NCBI GenBank assembly: GCA_949752735.1
Contig: OX457037.1
Coordinates: 67,815,311-67,879,310, forward strand
DNA from: Lumbricus terrestris
Taxonomy: Eukaryota > Annelida > Clitellata > Crassiclitellata > Lumbricidae
Length of the DNA: 64,000 nt
Direction: 5' to 3'
Shown: piece after piece, positions 48,604-60,619 of the stretch
Position numbering within the stretch: the first letter of the stretch is position 1
Layout: the number at the start of each line of letters is the position of its first letter
Position numbers and translations under genes: made by a program
Notes under the pieces: model-generated
Databases searched by the model: none
The model's input: the letters and a program-made list of their open reading frames with translations, nothing else
What the model was told of the DNA's origin: nothing

Positions 48604-50480
48604 ATACAGGGAACGGCAGAGGAGGAATTGGCGAAAGGAATGGTGCAGAAACAGCTGAGGGAGGACAAAAAGAAATGGCTTCAAGAACAATGCGCTGATA
48701 TTGAGGAAAATATGAAAACAGGAAACACCAAGAGGGCTTTCGACACGATAAAGAAGCTGCGCAGACAGAACCGAGTAACAAGGCAACGGAATATTAAAGA
48801 TGAAGAAGGCAGATTGCTGACGGATATGGAAAGCATCAAAAAGAGATGGAGCCAGTACACCGAAGGACTGTATAAGAACGACGAGATCGAGGTGGAGGAT
48901 GATGACAGCGCAGCAGTAGATGGTGGAAACACGGAGAAGTTTGCACCCATACTTGTTGATGAGATCAGAGATGCAATCAAAAGGCTACCGAAGGGGAAAG
49001 CAACAGGACTTGATAACTTACCAGCGGAATTATGGAAGATAGACAGCGATGCGGTGGCTGAAGCCTTCTGCAGACTATGCAATCAAATAATTGAGACGGG
49101 CGCATGGCCTGTAGAATGGGCTAAGTCCATCTTTGTCACCATCCCAAAAGTCAAGGGTACTGAAAAATGCGAGGAACATCGAACAATTGCTCTCATTAGT
49201 CATGCAAGCAAGATATTACTTAGAGTCCTACTTAACAGGATACAGGGAACGGCAGAGGAGGAATTGGCGGATGTGCAGATGGGTTTTCGTCGAGGGGTGG
49301 GCACTAGAGATCAAATTTTTAACTTGCGTATCATTATGGAGAAAGCGCGGGAGGCTTCGGTCCCCCTGTACATGGCCTTCATTGACTACAAGAAAGCGTT
49401 TGATTCGGTAAGTCATCGTAAATTATGGTCGGTGCTGAAAAGGATGGGCATGAGTAGTCACACGGTGGATGCAATCAAGAACCTATACAGCAATCAACAA
49501 GCTGCGGTTCGGGTGGACAAAGAATTAACGGAATGGTTTAGGATAGGAAAAGGTGTGAGGCAGGGCTGTCTGGTGTCGCCGCTGTCTTTCAACTGCTACT
49601 CAGAGTACGTGATGCGGGAGTCGGCGGACGAGCTGGGATGGATAGGAGTTACCATAAATGGACGCACAATAAACAACCTGCGTTATGCGGATGACATTGT
49701 TCTAATTGCGACGTCAGCAGCAGCACTTCAACAACTGATAGATAGGATAAATGAGGTCTCAAAGGAATACGGTTTGGAAATAAGTATAAAAAAGACAAAA
49801 GTTATGGTAGTATCCAAAACGAGAGAAACAATTCAGATCACCTGCAATGGGGAACCTCTAGAACAGGTTGAGGCTTTCCGTTACCTGGGAGCATTGATAG
49901 ATGACACTGGAGACGGAAGCCGAGAAATCAGGGCTAGATTGGGGATGGCTCGGACGGCGATGGGGTCACTGGACTGCCTGTGGAAAGATCGTTCGGTCGG
50001 AAATGCGCTGAAGAGGAGGGTTATGGAGGCGATGGTGTGGTCAGTGGCGTTGTATGGAAGTGAGGCATGGACTCTAAAGGCGGCGGATAGGAGAAGATTG
50101 ACGGCATTTGAGATGATGACGTATAGAAGAATGATGCAGGTCGACTGGAGGGAACACAGAACAAATGCCTCGATTTTGGCGGAGCTGCGGCCGAAACAGA
50201 GACTGCTGGAGAGGGTGCAAAAAAGGAAACTGCGATACTTCGGACACCTGATGAGGGCAGACAACATATCGACACTGCTAATACAAGGACGAATTGAGGG
50301 TACCAGAGCACGGGGAAGACCAAGGAGGCGTTGGATGGACGATGTCTGTGACTGGACCGGATTACCACCGGTGGACTGTGTCAGACGGGCGCAGGACAGA
50401 GAGGAATGGAGGAAGCTGCTGTCGTTGTCTCTGGTCTCCGACCCTCAGAAATGAGGATGGACAGCATCATCATCATTGTC
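48604..50480 (+). mobile_element. Non-LTR retrotransposon with open reverse-transcriptase frame
   Basis: An uninterrupted frame to the TGA at 50452-50454 carries, in order: a charged linker, PKGKATGLDNLPAELWK, VTIPKVKGTEKCEEHRTIAL, FIDYKKAFDSVSHRKLW, RQGCLVSPLSFN, RYADDIVLIA (catalytic YADD intact), EAFRYLGALIDD, SEAWTLKAADRRRL, KLRYFGHLMR and ARGRPRRRWMDDV. The layout is that of endonuclease-RT LINEs common in marine invertebrates. The N-terminal endonuclease is absent (5' truncation), and about 30 bases at 48604-48633 repeat exactly at 49241-49270. The 3' end runs into CATCATCATCAT. With all RT motifs intact it is the youngest LINE here, yet it cannot move by itself. Confidence 0.88.
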
Positions 50481-51935
50481 CACTGCAACTTTTAGAGTAA
50501 GATAAAACAATGTTCAGCTTACGGATGGTAGAATGGGCAGCACACGCGTGTCTTGTAGTGATGATGTTTGATTGCTAATGTCGATCACATCTGATCAATG
50601 TTTCATCTTTACATCCTGTCAATGTTTTATTCTCATACATTTCTGCATTTAAGTGCAGGCAACATTTCTGTTTATTTCATGTTGCCTACTGATGTCTACA
50701 CTGCATTCAGAAGATCAACTGTAAATGACTCTATATATTGGAGATAGAAAAGTTCCAGTCTTCCATGGCTTCCATGTAAATTGTTCTGAATTTTGTTCTG
50801 TGCTTCAGTTTTCACGTTTGACTGTATATTGATCAATACACAGTGTTTAATTTAGTCCATCTGCTTTGTGGGGCAATGACCCTTTTAATTTAAAATAAAT
50901 ATACAAATCCCGGTAATCAATTGTAAATATGGTGACCTTTTTAGTGTAACATTTTTTTCTTTATTCTATCAGTGGATAGCACTATTAGTGGATGACACTT
51001 TCATTATATACCAGTAAACCCATTCATGTAATGCAATTTACAGATCTGTAAAGAAGCAGCTCTGAAATATTTATGGGCTGGGAAGTCATTCCTACGGGAG
51101 ATACCAAGCTTAAACAATGTCTATGCAGCAAATAGGAAAGCTTCAATGTAGCATTGTGGAAATCCAGTGCAAGAGCATATGTGAGCTTCTTTGAGTTTGC
51201 ATTGGTTCAAATCCATTGTAATTATCCACACATGGACATTCACATATGCTAGTCCTTAATAAAAGTTTATTCATTGGTTGCCGTGATACTTGCACATCGT
51301 TGTCACTTAATCTCTTAAAGTTTTCTGCGTGTAGCCTACAATCAGAAACTTTTCAAATGCTCTCCTACCCTTGAATGTTCTGTTTTCTGTAACATCAACA
51401 TAATTTATATGCAATTGAATTGGTTACAACTGATGATATTATAGTCATCTTTTTATTCTCTAAATGGATATATAGCGAACCTGTTTCGGTAATTTAGAAT
51501 TGCATTGTTTGCGATGTTTGTTCAATGCTCATACACATAGCCTAAAGCTTTTAAAATGTTTGTATAATTTTGAAATATTTTGCATAACTTTATATTGTTG
51601 AAATATAGACCAAACATTTGACTTGTTTATATTTGTGCTACTTTAGCACTATTCTTTTGCATTTTCCCATTCCCTTTTGTGTATTTTTATATTGCCTGCT
51701 GACAAATATTTTAATGGTTTTATTACAACTGCATGATCAAACTTGTAGCACTTTACATGCGTTTTTATGTGCACCTCTTCTACTGATGTTTCTGTTGTTT
51801 GCGTTGTGTACGATTGTGAATGTCGGGAACTGAAATTAATCTCAGAGCAGAGGTCTCCAGTGCTCCACTTGTTTCGCAGTAGGACCCTTTTCTGAAGCAT
51901 TCTGTAGGACAGTTTATCCCCCATCGAATGTTTTG
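50481..51935. other. AT-rich spacer, no gene seen
   Basis: About 1.45 kb with short hydrophobic open frames only. No splice-flanked coding block, RNA gene or repeat is recognised. Confidence 0.45.
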
Positions 51936-52345
51936 TACTGTTTGTATTGGAGTGGGAGCACTCGTGAGCAGATTTTTCTTGAAGGGATGCCATGCAAGCC
52001 CAGTGAATGAATGAATGAATGAATGAATGGGTGGATGAATGAATGGATGGATGTATGGATGAATGGATGGATGGATGAAAAGATGGATGGATGAATGGAT
52101 GAATGGATAGATGGATGAATGGATGGATGGATAAATAGATGGATAAATGGATGGATGAATTAATGAATGGATAGATGAATGAATGGATGGATGAATGGAT
52201 GGGTAGATGAAAGGATGGATGGATGAATGGATGGATGAGTGGATTAAAGGATGAATGAATGGGTGGATGAATGAATGGATGGATGAATGAATGGATGGAC
52301 GGACGGACGGATGTATGTATGTATGTATGAATGATTATATGAATG
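51936..52345 (+). repeat. SINE/LINE tail expanded into a tetranucleotide array
   Basis: A diverged tail (GTGGGAGCACTCGTGAGCAG...CTTGAAGGGATGCC) at about 51950-51994 runs straight into GAAT repeats, then GGAT/GAAT/GTAT units to about 52345. About 340 bases of repeat, with the purest GAATGAATG next to the tail. Confidence 0.85.
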
Positions 52346-52423
52346 AATGTTTGGTGCCGCTATCTGCTCTGAGATGCGGAAGTTGCTATTGAGAGCTTAC
52401 GATGTTCTCCAACAGGTAGGGCC

Positions 52424-52770
52424 TATGCCACTCTGAATTTTAAATAGGTCATTTCCGGCCGAAAAAGGATAGAAAAAGGTAGATTGATAATTTATCTGAA
52501 AAATGCATGGATTTTTCCGACTTAAAAACTTATTTGTCTTTCGCTCCAAAATCTACAATTTTTGCTCCAAAATAAAAAAATTGCTACTTTTTCACGTCTT
52601 TTGTCAAGTTTGCCTATGTGTAGACCTATTTTCATCTGAAAATATTTTTTTAATGAAGAAGGTCGGAAGAACCGCCGTGAGAAAAAGCTAGATCCTGGAA
52701 AAAAAACTAGGAACCTAGGAACAAGCCCGAAAAATCCTAGATCTAGGTGGAAAAAGCTATGAGCGGCATA
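52424..52770. mobile_element. Inverted-repeat element, copy 2
   Basis: TATGCCACTC at the left and GAGCGGCATA at the right form a 10-bp inverted repeat with one mismatch. The interior matches the copy at 37559-37802, including CGCCGTGAGAAAAAGCTAGATCC. Longer than copy 1 by about 100 bases. Confidence 0.7.
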
Positions 52771-53016
52771 AATCTCTAAGCAAGGTAGAGGGGGTGGGTG
52801 AGGCGGGTGTAGTATTTAGAATATTTTATGCAGCACATGAATATCTCTCGATTGTTTGCGGCGCTATTTGTATTAGCTTGTGTTTCGGCTGTGAAGGGGA
52901 ATATATTATGGACCATGTTCGCGTATAGCCGACTAAGGATAGGACTATTCAGTGGATATACGGCATAAATGAGGACATAATGAAAAGTTGCACTAACACT
53001 GAGAGTGGGCTGTGGG

Positions 53017-53309
53017 CAGGGTGAGAATTGCCGGGAGGTGGTTGGGGGTTTAACCCCTCAGTGTTTCCTAGAGCCCATAGTAAAGTCTGTTTTTACACCC
53101 CTATTCCAACCATAGGCGCAACCACCCTATGGGACCCACGGGACGCGTCCCCCCAACTTTTGAGTGGTCCCCTAACTTTATTATTATGCCCCCCCCAACT
53201 TTTAGGACGTGATTCATTATGGTCCCCCAACTTTTAGGACGTGATTGCGCCTATGATTCCAACCACCCCCGCCCGCCAGTTAGGCTATTTTTCCACAATT
53301 CTCACACTG
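53017..53309. mobile_element. hAT-type MITE (outer), perfect 8-bp TSD
   Basis: CAGGGTGAGAATTG at 53017 pairs with CAATTCTCACACTG ending at 53309 (13 of 14). The flanks GCTGTGGG at 53009-53016 and 53310-53317 are identical, the 8-bp duplication expected of hAT. Another MITE (53111-53255) is inserted inside. Related fragments occur at 33630-33725 and 60183-60326. Confidence 0.92.
53111..53255. mobile_element. hAT-type MITE (nested), perfect 8-bp TSD
   Basis: CATAGGCGCAA at the left and TTGCGCCTATG at the right. ATTCCAAC at 53103-53110 and 53256-53263 is an exact 8-bp duplication of host sequence, here the outer MITE. The interior has GACCCACGGGACGCGTCC and repeated CCCCCAACTTTTAGGACGTG. 145 bp, non-coding. 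Confidence 0.93.
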
Positions 53310-54102
53310 GCTGTGGGCCTAGCGCTGCACTTCAGAAATGACGGAGGACAGTTAAGGTCATTTATTCGTAACCATCGCCGAGAAATGACCTCTCAGGAAC
53401 TGATGATGATATTTCGGCAGACCCGGCAAGGCATTTGCCTCATAGTCTATCCACATTCGAGTCTGTCTGTCTACCATTTATTTAAATGGCGGGGGATAAG
53501 ATTCTCGTTTTAGACACCTGTGACATTGTTTAAATGCCGCAATAAATTCCAGAGCTGCGTTCAACGGATAGAAAACTGATGTAGCCGAAGTGCGATTTTT
53601 CGATCGGTAAACCGTAAACCTGGTATCGAGTCCTAGCAACGAAACGCTGTACAAAACCTCTCCTATCAACGTAAGTGGCCGTTTCTACCATAGGATTTGT
53701 ATGATTGCCCTCAGTTTGGATTCTAAATTTAATAATTATCTGTCTGTGTGCATAATAATTTATCCATGTAAACAGTTTATCCATGCATCTATAGATGCAA
53801 TTCAATACAATGTAAATGTATTTATGTAAGTCTTATAATTATATTTGTATGTGTAATTGTGTATAAATGCATTTGAAGACCTATGTCCTTGCACAATGCA
53901 CATGTATGTAGGTCTAGCAATGCCTAAGTAAGTCCTATGAAGGACTATGTTTTGTGTAGACCTAGGCCTAATCATGCGTAGGCCTATATGTAGGCTATGC
54001 ATGTTCCAATGACATTGTATCTCTGTAGGCCTAATGTGTGTTTATATCCACGTATTATAGATCGGCCTGCCAATAAGTAGACGTAGGCCTATAATAATTA
54101 GT
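53310..54102. other. Spacer, no gene seen
   Basis: About 800 bases between MITEs. Rich in TAGGCCTA-type short palindromes from 53930 on. No coding block is recognised. Confidence 0.4.
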
Positions 54103-54279
54103 CAGCGCTTAAAGTGTGGAAAAATAAGTGCCTGGACGCCCCCTACTTTTCCAAAAGAAGTGCCTGAACGCCCCTATCATTCCAGGCTCTGCTGGTCAAT
54201 AGGTGGCAGGACGGAGTTCAGATTTTAAAATAAGTGCATGGACGCCGTCCATGACCGTCCAGCCACACTTTAAGCTCTG
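54103..54279. mobile_element. MITE with CAGxGCTTAAAGTGTGG termini
   Basis: CAGCGCTTAAAGTGTGG at the left and CCACACTTTAAGCTCTG at the right form a 17-bp inverted repeat with one mismatch. The CAG start fits hAT, but the flanking 8-mers (TAATTAGT/ATTAGAGT) are not a clean duplication. The interior repeats AAGTGCCTGGACGCC-type blocks three times. Confidence 0.75.
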
Positions 54280-54524
54280 ATTAGAGTATGTCTAGGCCAA
54301 TGTAGCCTACATGACTTGTGGGTTACATGTAGGCCCTAAGTTTTTCGTATATTAATGGGCTTATAAAATCATGTCTCATCGTAATCGTTTTATTCAAAAT
54401 CTACTCGTATTCTTCAGACTGATGCAATTATTTGGCTCCACAATTATTATAAGCAGACGTTAAGATTATATCTAGACCCGTTATGGTTGTCGGCACACTT
54501 CTGAGCAGTTTGCCCAGACCCTTA

Positions 54525-54803
54525 CCAGACTGTCTGTCTGTCTGTTTGCCTGCCTGTCTGCCTGCCTGTCTGTTTGACAGACTGCCTGTTTGTCTTCCTG
54601 GCTGTCTGCATATATGTCTGTCTGTTTGTCTGGCTGTCTGTCTGCTCTACCTATCGATCATTATTTTCTTGATCTGTACGGCCTCCCTCTCTCTATTTCT
54701 CTGTCTCGCTCTCTGTCTGTCTCTGTTTCTGTCTCTGTCTCTTTCTCTCTGTCTCTTTCTCTCTTTCTCTGTCTCTGTCTGTCTGTCTCTCTCTCTCTCT
54801 CTC
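54525..54803. repeat. (CTGT)n and (CTCT)n pyrimidine repeats
   Basis: CTGT/CTGC units at about 54525-54645, then CTCT/TCTG units at 54685-54803. All long frames here are repeat artefacts. Confidence 0.9.
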
Positions 54804-55208
54804 GTGAAGACTGGTCTGATTTCGTCTGATATATTTGGCTCCATAAGTGACAACGTTCGCTTATTAATGACGGCTTCTCTGGTTCGTCTGTTTCCATCAT
54901 TATCTCTTTGCTATACGTACAATCCGTACATGTATAGCTGATATGATACTATGGTCCTATATCGTCTCTATGCCGACTAGTTAGATGAACTTTATTGTAT
55001 GTCTCTGTATCTCTAACAAGCCGTCTCTGTTTCTCTGCGTGTATGTCTGCGTCCCACTGCCGCTCCATTGACCTACAGTAGAGGGTAAATCTTTCCCATT
55101 CGGATCGTTCATTAGTTTTCTCACTCAATGCTCACTGACTCACTGCTATATAGTCTTTGATCCATTGTACGGTACCGTGACTCCTTGCAGACTGTATGCA
55201 TACATGGA

Positions 55209-55440
<232 letters not shown>

Positions 55441-55978
55441 TTTAAACTTTCTGCCGCAGACTGTATTGTCTTTCTCTATGTCCCCAAGATTAGGCCTATA
55501 ATTATAAGTATAGGTCTACAGAAGTGCTTACATCATGTAGTCTATCTATGTCTGGCTGTCTGTCTGTATACGTATGCAATGCATGCGTAATGTATACTTT
55601 TGTATAGGTATAGGCTATTATAATATGTATTGGCCTACAGCCTGTCCTCATATCTTTCTCCGACTCCGTTACGTCATTCTCGTATATTCAATCAATCTCA
55701 CTTATTTCCATCTGCTTTGAGTAATTGCCTCTGACTATAAATAGCCTACGCAGATCTGGAACAAACCGCACCCTCGTCGGTTAACGTCTGTGTGGCCAAA
55801 TAAAAAAAGCTACAAAGTGAAACCTTCAGTGGTTGTAATTAAACCATTTTTAAAAGCAATTAGCTCAGGAGTTGGAGTCATCTATAGCTGGAGTCATTCC
55901 CTGGTCTTAAATCACATCTTATGGATGCTGTATAGAAACGTCGGTGTTGCCCCCTTCCACATCCAGACTTGTGACTGG

Positions 55979-56124
55979 TATAGGTGCAATCACGTCCTAA
56001 AAGTTGGGGGGGAACATAATGAATCACGTCCTAAAAGTTGGGAAGACCATAATAATAAAGTTAGGGGACCACTCAAAAGTTGGGGGACGCGTCCCGTGGG
56101 TCCCATAGGGTGGTTGCGCCTATG
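55979..56124. mobile_element. hAT-type MITE, inverted sister of 53111-53255
   Basis: Same family as 53111-53255, in opposite orientation and nearly identical inside. Ends TATAGGTGCAA and TTGCGCCTATG. GTGACTGG at 55971-55978 and 56125-56132 is a perfect 8-bp duplication. Confidence 0.93.
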
Positions 56125-56327
56125 GTGACTGGCACCACCGAGAACTGCAATGACGTTTATATAGATCTATTTTTATCGTCATAATAAATAATTAAATATT
56201 GTTCAATTGTAAATTTCTCTGAATAAATATTTTGAGATATCGGAGGACTGGCACGTAGGCTACTCTGCTAACGCACAGCTAGGCCTTATAACTGTGCTTG
56301 GAAAGACAACAAGAGTAGGCCTATATG

Positions 56328-56698
56328 CATGGGCGGAGTTTGGTTTCCGTTCTTGGGGGTGGGAGCTAAAAAAGAACTTGGACTTTGTGCGGCCGCTGAC
56401 AACAATATTTTCTCGCCCAAAAAGTTGATGACCCTTTTGGCATCGGGTTGAAATCTCACATGAAAAATACTATTTTTCCCTGACCAAAAAATTTATGGCC
56501 GTTTTTTAGTCAATTAATCGTGGTTCGTGAGAAGAGCCATTTTCCTGAAAAAATGTATAAGCCTGGGCCTTCTTGGGGAGGGGCGGCTAAGCCCTGGAAA
56601 ATATACAATTTCACGGTAAAAACCTGAATCTGGGCCTTCTTGGTGGGGGGGGGGAATTAGCCCTAGATCTCTATAGCCACTGATAAGCTCCGCCCATG
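56328..56698. mobile_element. MITE with CATGGGCGGAG termini
   Basis: CATGGGCGGAG at 56328 and CTCCGCCCATG ending at 56698 are a perfect 11-bp inverted repeat (12 bp if an extra G/C is counted). The flanks CCTATATG and CCTATGTA agree at 6 of 8 positions, so an old 8-bp duplication is possible. The interior has GGGGGG runs and AAAAATTTATGGCCG-type blocks, similar in style to 6938-7243. Confidence 0.7.
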
Positions 56699-56760
56699 CC
56701 TATGTATATTTGACTAGGCCTTTGCGGTAATCCAGCAAGTTAGCTAGAGTATGTTGCGAC

Positions 56761-56770
56761 GATGAACAGC

Positions 56771-56802
<32 letters not shown>

Positions 56803-56867
56803 TATGATGATGATGATGATGCTGATGATGATGTTGATGATGGTGGTGGTGGTGGTGGTGGTGGTGG

Positions 56868-56900
<33 letters not shown>

Positions 56901-57005
56901 CGATGGCGATGGCGATGGCGATGGCGATGATGATGAAAGTGACGACGATGATGATGGTGATGACGACGACGACAACGACGACGAGGATGCAGTTTGTTGC
57001 TAACG
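56761..57005. repeat. (GAT/GAC)n trinucleotide repeat
   Basis: About 240 bases of GAT with GGT, GAC and GCGATG variants. Open on both strands as Met, Asp or His runs, with no coding support. Confidence 0.93.
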
Positions 57006-57137
57006 ATTTTGTGGCTTAGGTGATGGTGATCATCATCACGTGTATATATATACATATAATATGAAGATTTATAAAGTGTAAACTGGTATAGGTCTATAAA
57101 TAAATACACCGCACGCATAACCTGTACACGTTACCGC

Positions 57138-57215
57138 CATGCGCATCACCATCGTCATCATCACCATCGTCATCATCATCGTCATCGTCATCGTCGTCAT
57201 CATCCTCACGAAAAA
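57138..57215. repeat. (CAT/CGT)n trinucleotide repeat
   Basis: About 75 bases of CATCACCATCGT-type units, inverse in sense to the repeat at 56761-57005. Confidence 0.88.
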
Positions 57216-57845
57216 GAACAATGGCGCATTGATAACGCGAGTGTTGTTGTCTGGAAATGGCCTGGACACCTCTGGCACCATAAAGACTGAACCAAACAGC
57301 TGAACACAGACCAGCCGTTCGTTGCGTAAGGCGTTTGCAATCTACCGTCACCTAAGACTCTTAAGTGCCTTTCATCGCCAACGCTGCTAGACGAATTAGC
57401 CGCAACATTGAACAGAAGCCGATAATCGGCCAGAGAGGGCGCAGCAGTTGTTTACCAATCCACTTCTAGTTCAATGACTTTACTTTTGCGTCGCACTTCT
57501 AACGGTCACTGGGGCGTCATTCTGTCGTGCGCTTACTTAATGTTGTCATTGCCGTTTTGGGTAGTGCCAGACCCAAGCTTTGCATAAAGAGGAGGGTGAC
57601 GATAATGAACTTCTTTGAAGTGAAAGAGACGCCTCTTCCTTATTTCGTCTAACTGACTGAAACCTGAAAGGATGGGGAGTAAATTAATTCCAACAATGAA
57701 TTAACAGTTCATTAAGACAATGAATCAGTTTCCCAATAAGTGGGAGAGTCTGTTAAGTTACGATGATTGATCAGTAACCAATATCTTCTGTCTTGTTCAC
57801 AAAGCATCAAGAGGATGCGCACCAAACGCAAGCTGATTAGGCCTA
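57216..57845. other. Spacer, no gene seen
   Basis: About 630 bases between two simple repeats, of more balanced composition than its surroundings. No exon with splice sites is recognised. Confidence 0.4.
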
Positions 57846-58105
57846 TCTGTCTGTATGTTTGCATGTATGTTGGTATTTATGTATGTATGTATGTATGTAT
57901 GTATGTATGCATGCATGTATGTTGGTATTTATGTATGTATGTATGTATGTATGTATGTATGTATGTATGTATGTATGTATGCATGCATGCATGCATGTAT
58001 GTATGTATGTATGTATGTATGTATGTATGTATGTATGTATGTATGTATGTATGTATGTATGTATGTATGTATGTATGTATGTATGTATGTATGTATGTAT
58101 GTATG

Positions 58106-58139
<34 letters not shown>

Positions 58140-58211
58140 TGTATGTATGTATGTATGTATGTGTGTATTTATGTATACATGCATGTATGCATGTATGCAT
58201 GCATGCATGCA

Positions 58212-58260
<49 letters not shown>

Positions 58261-58282
58261 GCTTGTCTGTCTGTCTGTCTAC
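57846..58282. repeat. (GTAT)n and (CTGT)n tetranucleotide array
   Basis: About 360 bases of GTAT with GCAT variants, then about 75 bases of CTGT to 58282. Four-base periodicity keeps all three frames open on both strands. Confidence 0.96.
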
Positions 58283-60070
58283 CTGGCGCCGATGCTGATG
58301 CTGACAGATAGACGAACGTAGACGGTCATTGGTTGCAAGTCTATGACCTTTGGTCTCTGTCCTCAAGTGCTTATTCGTTGTCTCCATGTCCACGTGAGTC
58401 ACCGTAACACCCTCCATTCCAATACCCACTCAGCTGGTTGTACGGTTGCCGTTCAGCGACGCTGACTCACAACAATCTGCGTCGTTACCCTCCTCCTTAT
58501 GCCAGTCATGGGACTGGCACTGTCAGAGTAACCTACGAACAGTGACGCAGTTTACCCCAACCAGATATACCAGCCCACCCAGCGATATTCCCAACCACCC
58601 ACGACCCACCACGAGCTTCTTGCCAACCACCTGATATATAGCCACCCGCTTCTAACCTCCCTCTTTTCCACCTAAGTAAATACTCCACCCAATCCCCCTC
58701 ACAAGACTGAAACTCCGACCGAAATGAAACGAATGCTGACATAAAAGCGCTGAAGAAAACTCAGCGATTGTCAGAGTGCAGTTTGGTCACATGTACATAA
58801 TTATAATAAAAGATGGCTTTCCGAAGGATCTTTTTCTGAGTCTGCTTGTCGTAAAACGAGTGCGTTTTCAGGCGTGTAATGGATGTTAGTCCGCAAGGTG
58901 TCTCTGATTAGAATGGCGCGATTATTTCAGAAGACGGATGAACAGCCGAATACCTTTCGGGCGGGATACCAACATCTGGCGGTTATGATGAATCTTGGAG
59001 AGTATTATGATTGTTGTCTTTTTTGGAAGATGAATGTCAAACCACAAAACTAAACACCAGCAGGTTGGTTGTTTGTTCTCGTTTCTACTCCCCCCACCCG
59101 GTTTCTCTCTTTCTACCTCATCTATGTCTGCGTGTGTAAGCCTGAGTGACGGTGTTTGTTTGTGTGTGTGGTTATTTGCGTGTGTGTTCGTGTGTGTGTG
59201 TTTGCGTGTGTGTGTCTGACGGTCTGCTTGTCTGTCTGCCATTTCCTGTACGTCTGTCTTATCCTATTCTTACACTCGCTCGATCTCCTCCTCTGTTTCT
59301 ATTTCTGGTCCCGTTGTTCTTCTCATGTATACGCTCTTCTATTCATCTTTAGCGTTTCGAACTCTGTCTCTTTTGCTTTTCTCTAGGCCTATCTCTCTCT
59401 GTATCTGTCTCTGTCTCGCTCTCTGTCTCTCTTTGCATATATATATATGCACACTAGTCTATGTATATATTTTTCTCTCTGTTTAGCTGGAGCTTCATTT
59501 AATTGATGCTGTCTTTCCTTGGCCTATATCTGCCCCGTGATGTTGGTCGGTGCTTGAGTCGGTGTAGGTGATGTTTCGTAAATAAATAAATCCAGTTTCC
59601 GTTCTAATCCTGTTTTCAGTGAAGATCTGTTTGGAATAGGCTGGTTCCCTGCTGCGCTTGATCTGCGCTCATTACGCGAAACCGTCTGTGTGTCTAAATG
59701 TCTTTCTGTTTCTCTCTCTGTATCTATCTGTCTGTCTGTCTCTCTGTCTATGTCTAGGCCTATATGCCTCTCTTTATCTCTCGCTTAACCTTTCTTTCTC
59801 TGCTTTTCATTACTTCTTTCTTTCAGTTTACCGACCGTCTTACAACAGGTTTGACTGATTACGTCTTTGTTCAATGTTTTTCGCTGTTGGTGTTTTTTTC
59901 CTTTCTTTGTCCCTTCTTATCATTTTTCTCTACCATCGGAATCCCTCCTACCTTGTTTTCAGAGATTCCTTGCTCCAATTCTCAGCCGCATCGTGGCTTT
60001 CAGCGGATCAAGTAAACAACTCCTTCGTTTCCTCTCCGAGTCTCGCAATTGCCTGGTAGTTACTAAGCTT
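58283..60070. other. Pyrimidine-rich spacer, no gene seen
   Basis: About 1.8 kb with scattered CT- and TG-rich runs (59100-59450, 59690-59900). The open frames are Ser/Leu/Cys-rich artefacts of those runs. No exon is recognised. Confidence 0.4.
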
Positions 60071-60182
60071 AGTTAGTGAGCTGGGCTGTCGACTTGAGGT
60101 TGAGGGGTCGAATCCAACCAGGGCAGAAAGTTAGTTCGAGGCCCTGTCTGATCCACCAAGTCAACTCAGCTATTGTCAGCGC
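60071..60182 (+). mobile_element. tRNA-derived SINE fragment
   Basis: CTTAGTTAGTGAGCTGGGC (A box-like), GAGGGGTCGAATCCAACC (B box), then a body ending in TCAACTCAGCTATTGTCAGC. A different tRNA head from the main SINE family of this window. Confidence 0.6.
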
Positions 60183-60326
60183 ACGTGTATGAGAATTGTA
60201 TAAAAAAATAACTGATGGGTCAGACTATGATCCACATGGAGATGGGGTGTGAAAAATACTTTATTAACGGGGCTAAGAAAGATTAGGGCTTGAATCCTAA
60301 ACCCCCATGCTACAATTCTCACCCTG
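60183..60326. mobile_element. Copy of the GTGAGAATTG MITE family
   Basis: Left GTGTATGAGAATTG and right CAATTCTCACCCTG are inverted. The interior GGGGTGTGAAAAATACTTTA and AACCCCCATGCTACAATTCT parallels the element at 53017-53309. No clean target duplication. Confidence 0.6.
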
Positions 60327-60619
60327 CAGTACATTCCAACGTTGAAAATAAAAAAAATTGATCATTGGCATATAACAGTGGTGTCACAAAACCTGCTTAA
60401 CACCGGCGCTATATAAAATGAAGTGCGCAGCATTCAGGTTGTTTTGGTGGTCAGGTCAAAATCTGGGTAAGGTTAAGTCGATGACGTTCGCTGTTCTTCC
60501 GATGAAGTTCTGCCAATGACCTTTGACCCCACTGACTGCAGCACTTGGTAGCAATCCCTCATCTGCTCTCATAAAACGTCGAAGTTGCTTAGATGTGGCG
60601 CAGTTTCTTTGCACAAGAT

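Noticed and set aside
56700..57118. Poly-Met, poly-Ser and poly-His frames
   Set aside because: Translations of the GAT repeat; no splice sites or conserved flanks.
57767..58321. Long open frames of 111-184 codons on both strands
   Set aside because: They are translations of the GTAT/CTGT array (MYVC, IHTY and CLSV repeats). Open in all frames because of the four-base period, with no other coding sign.
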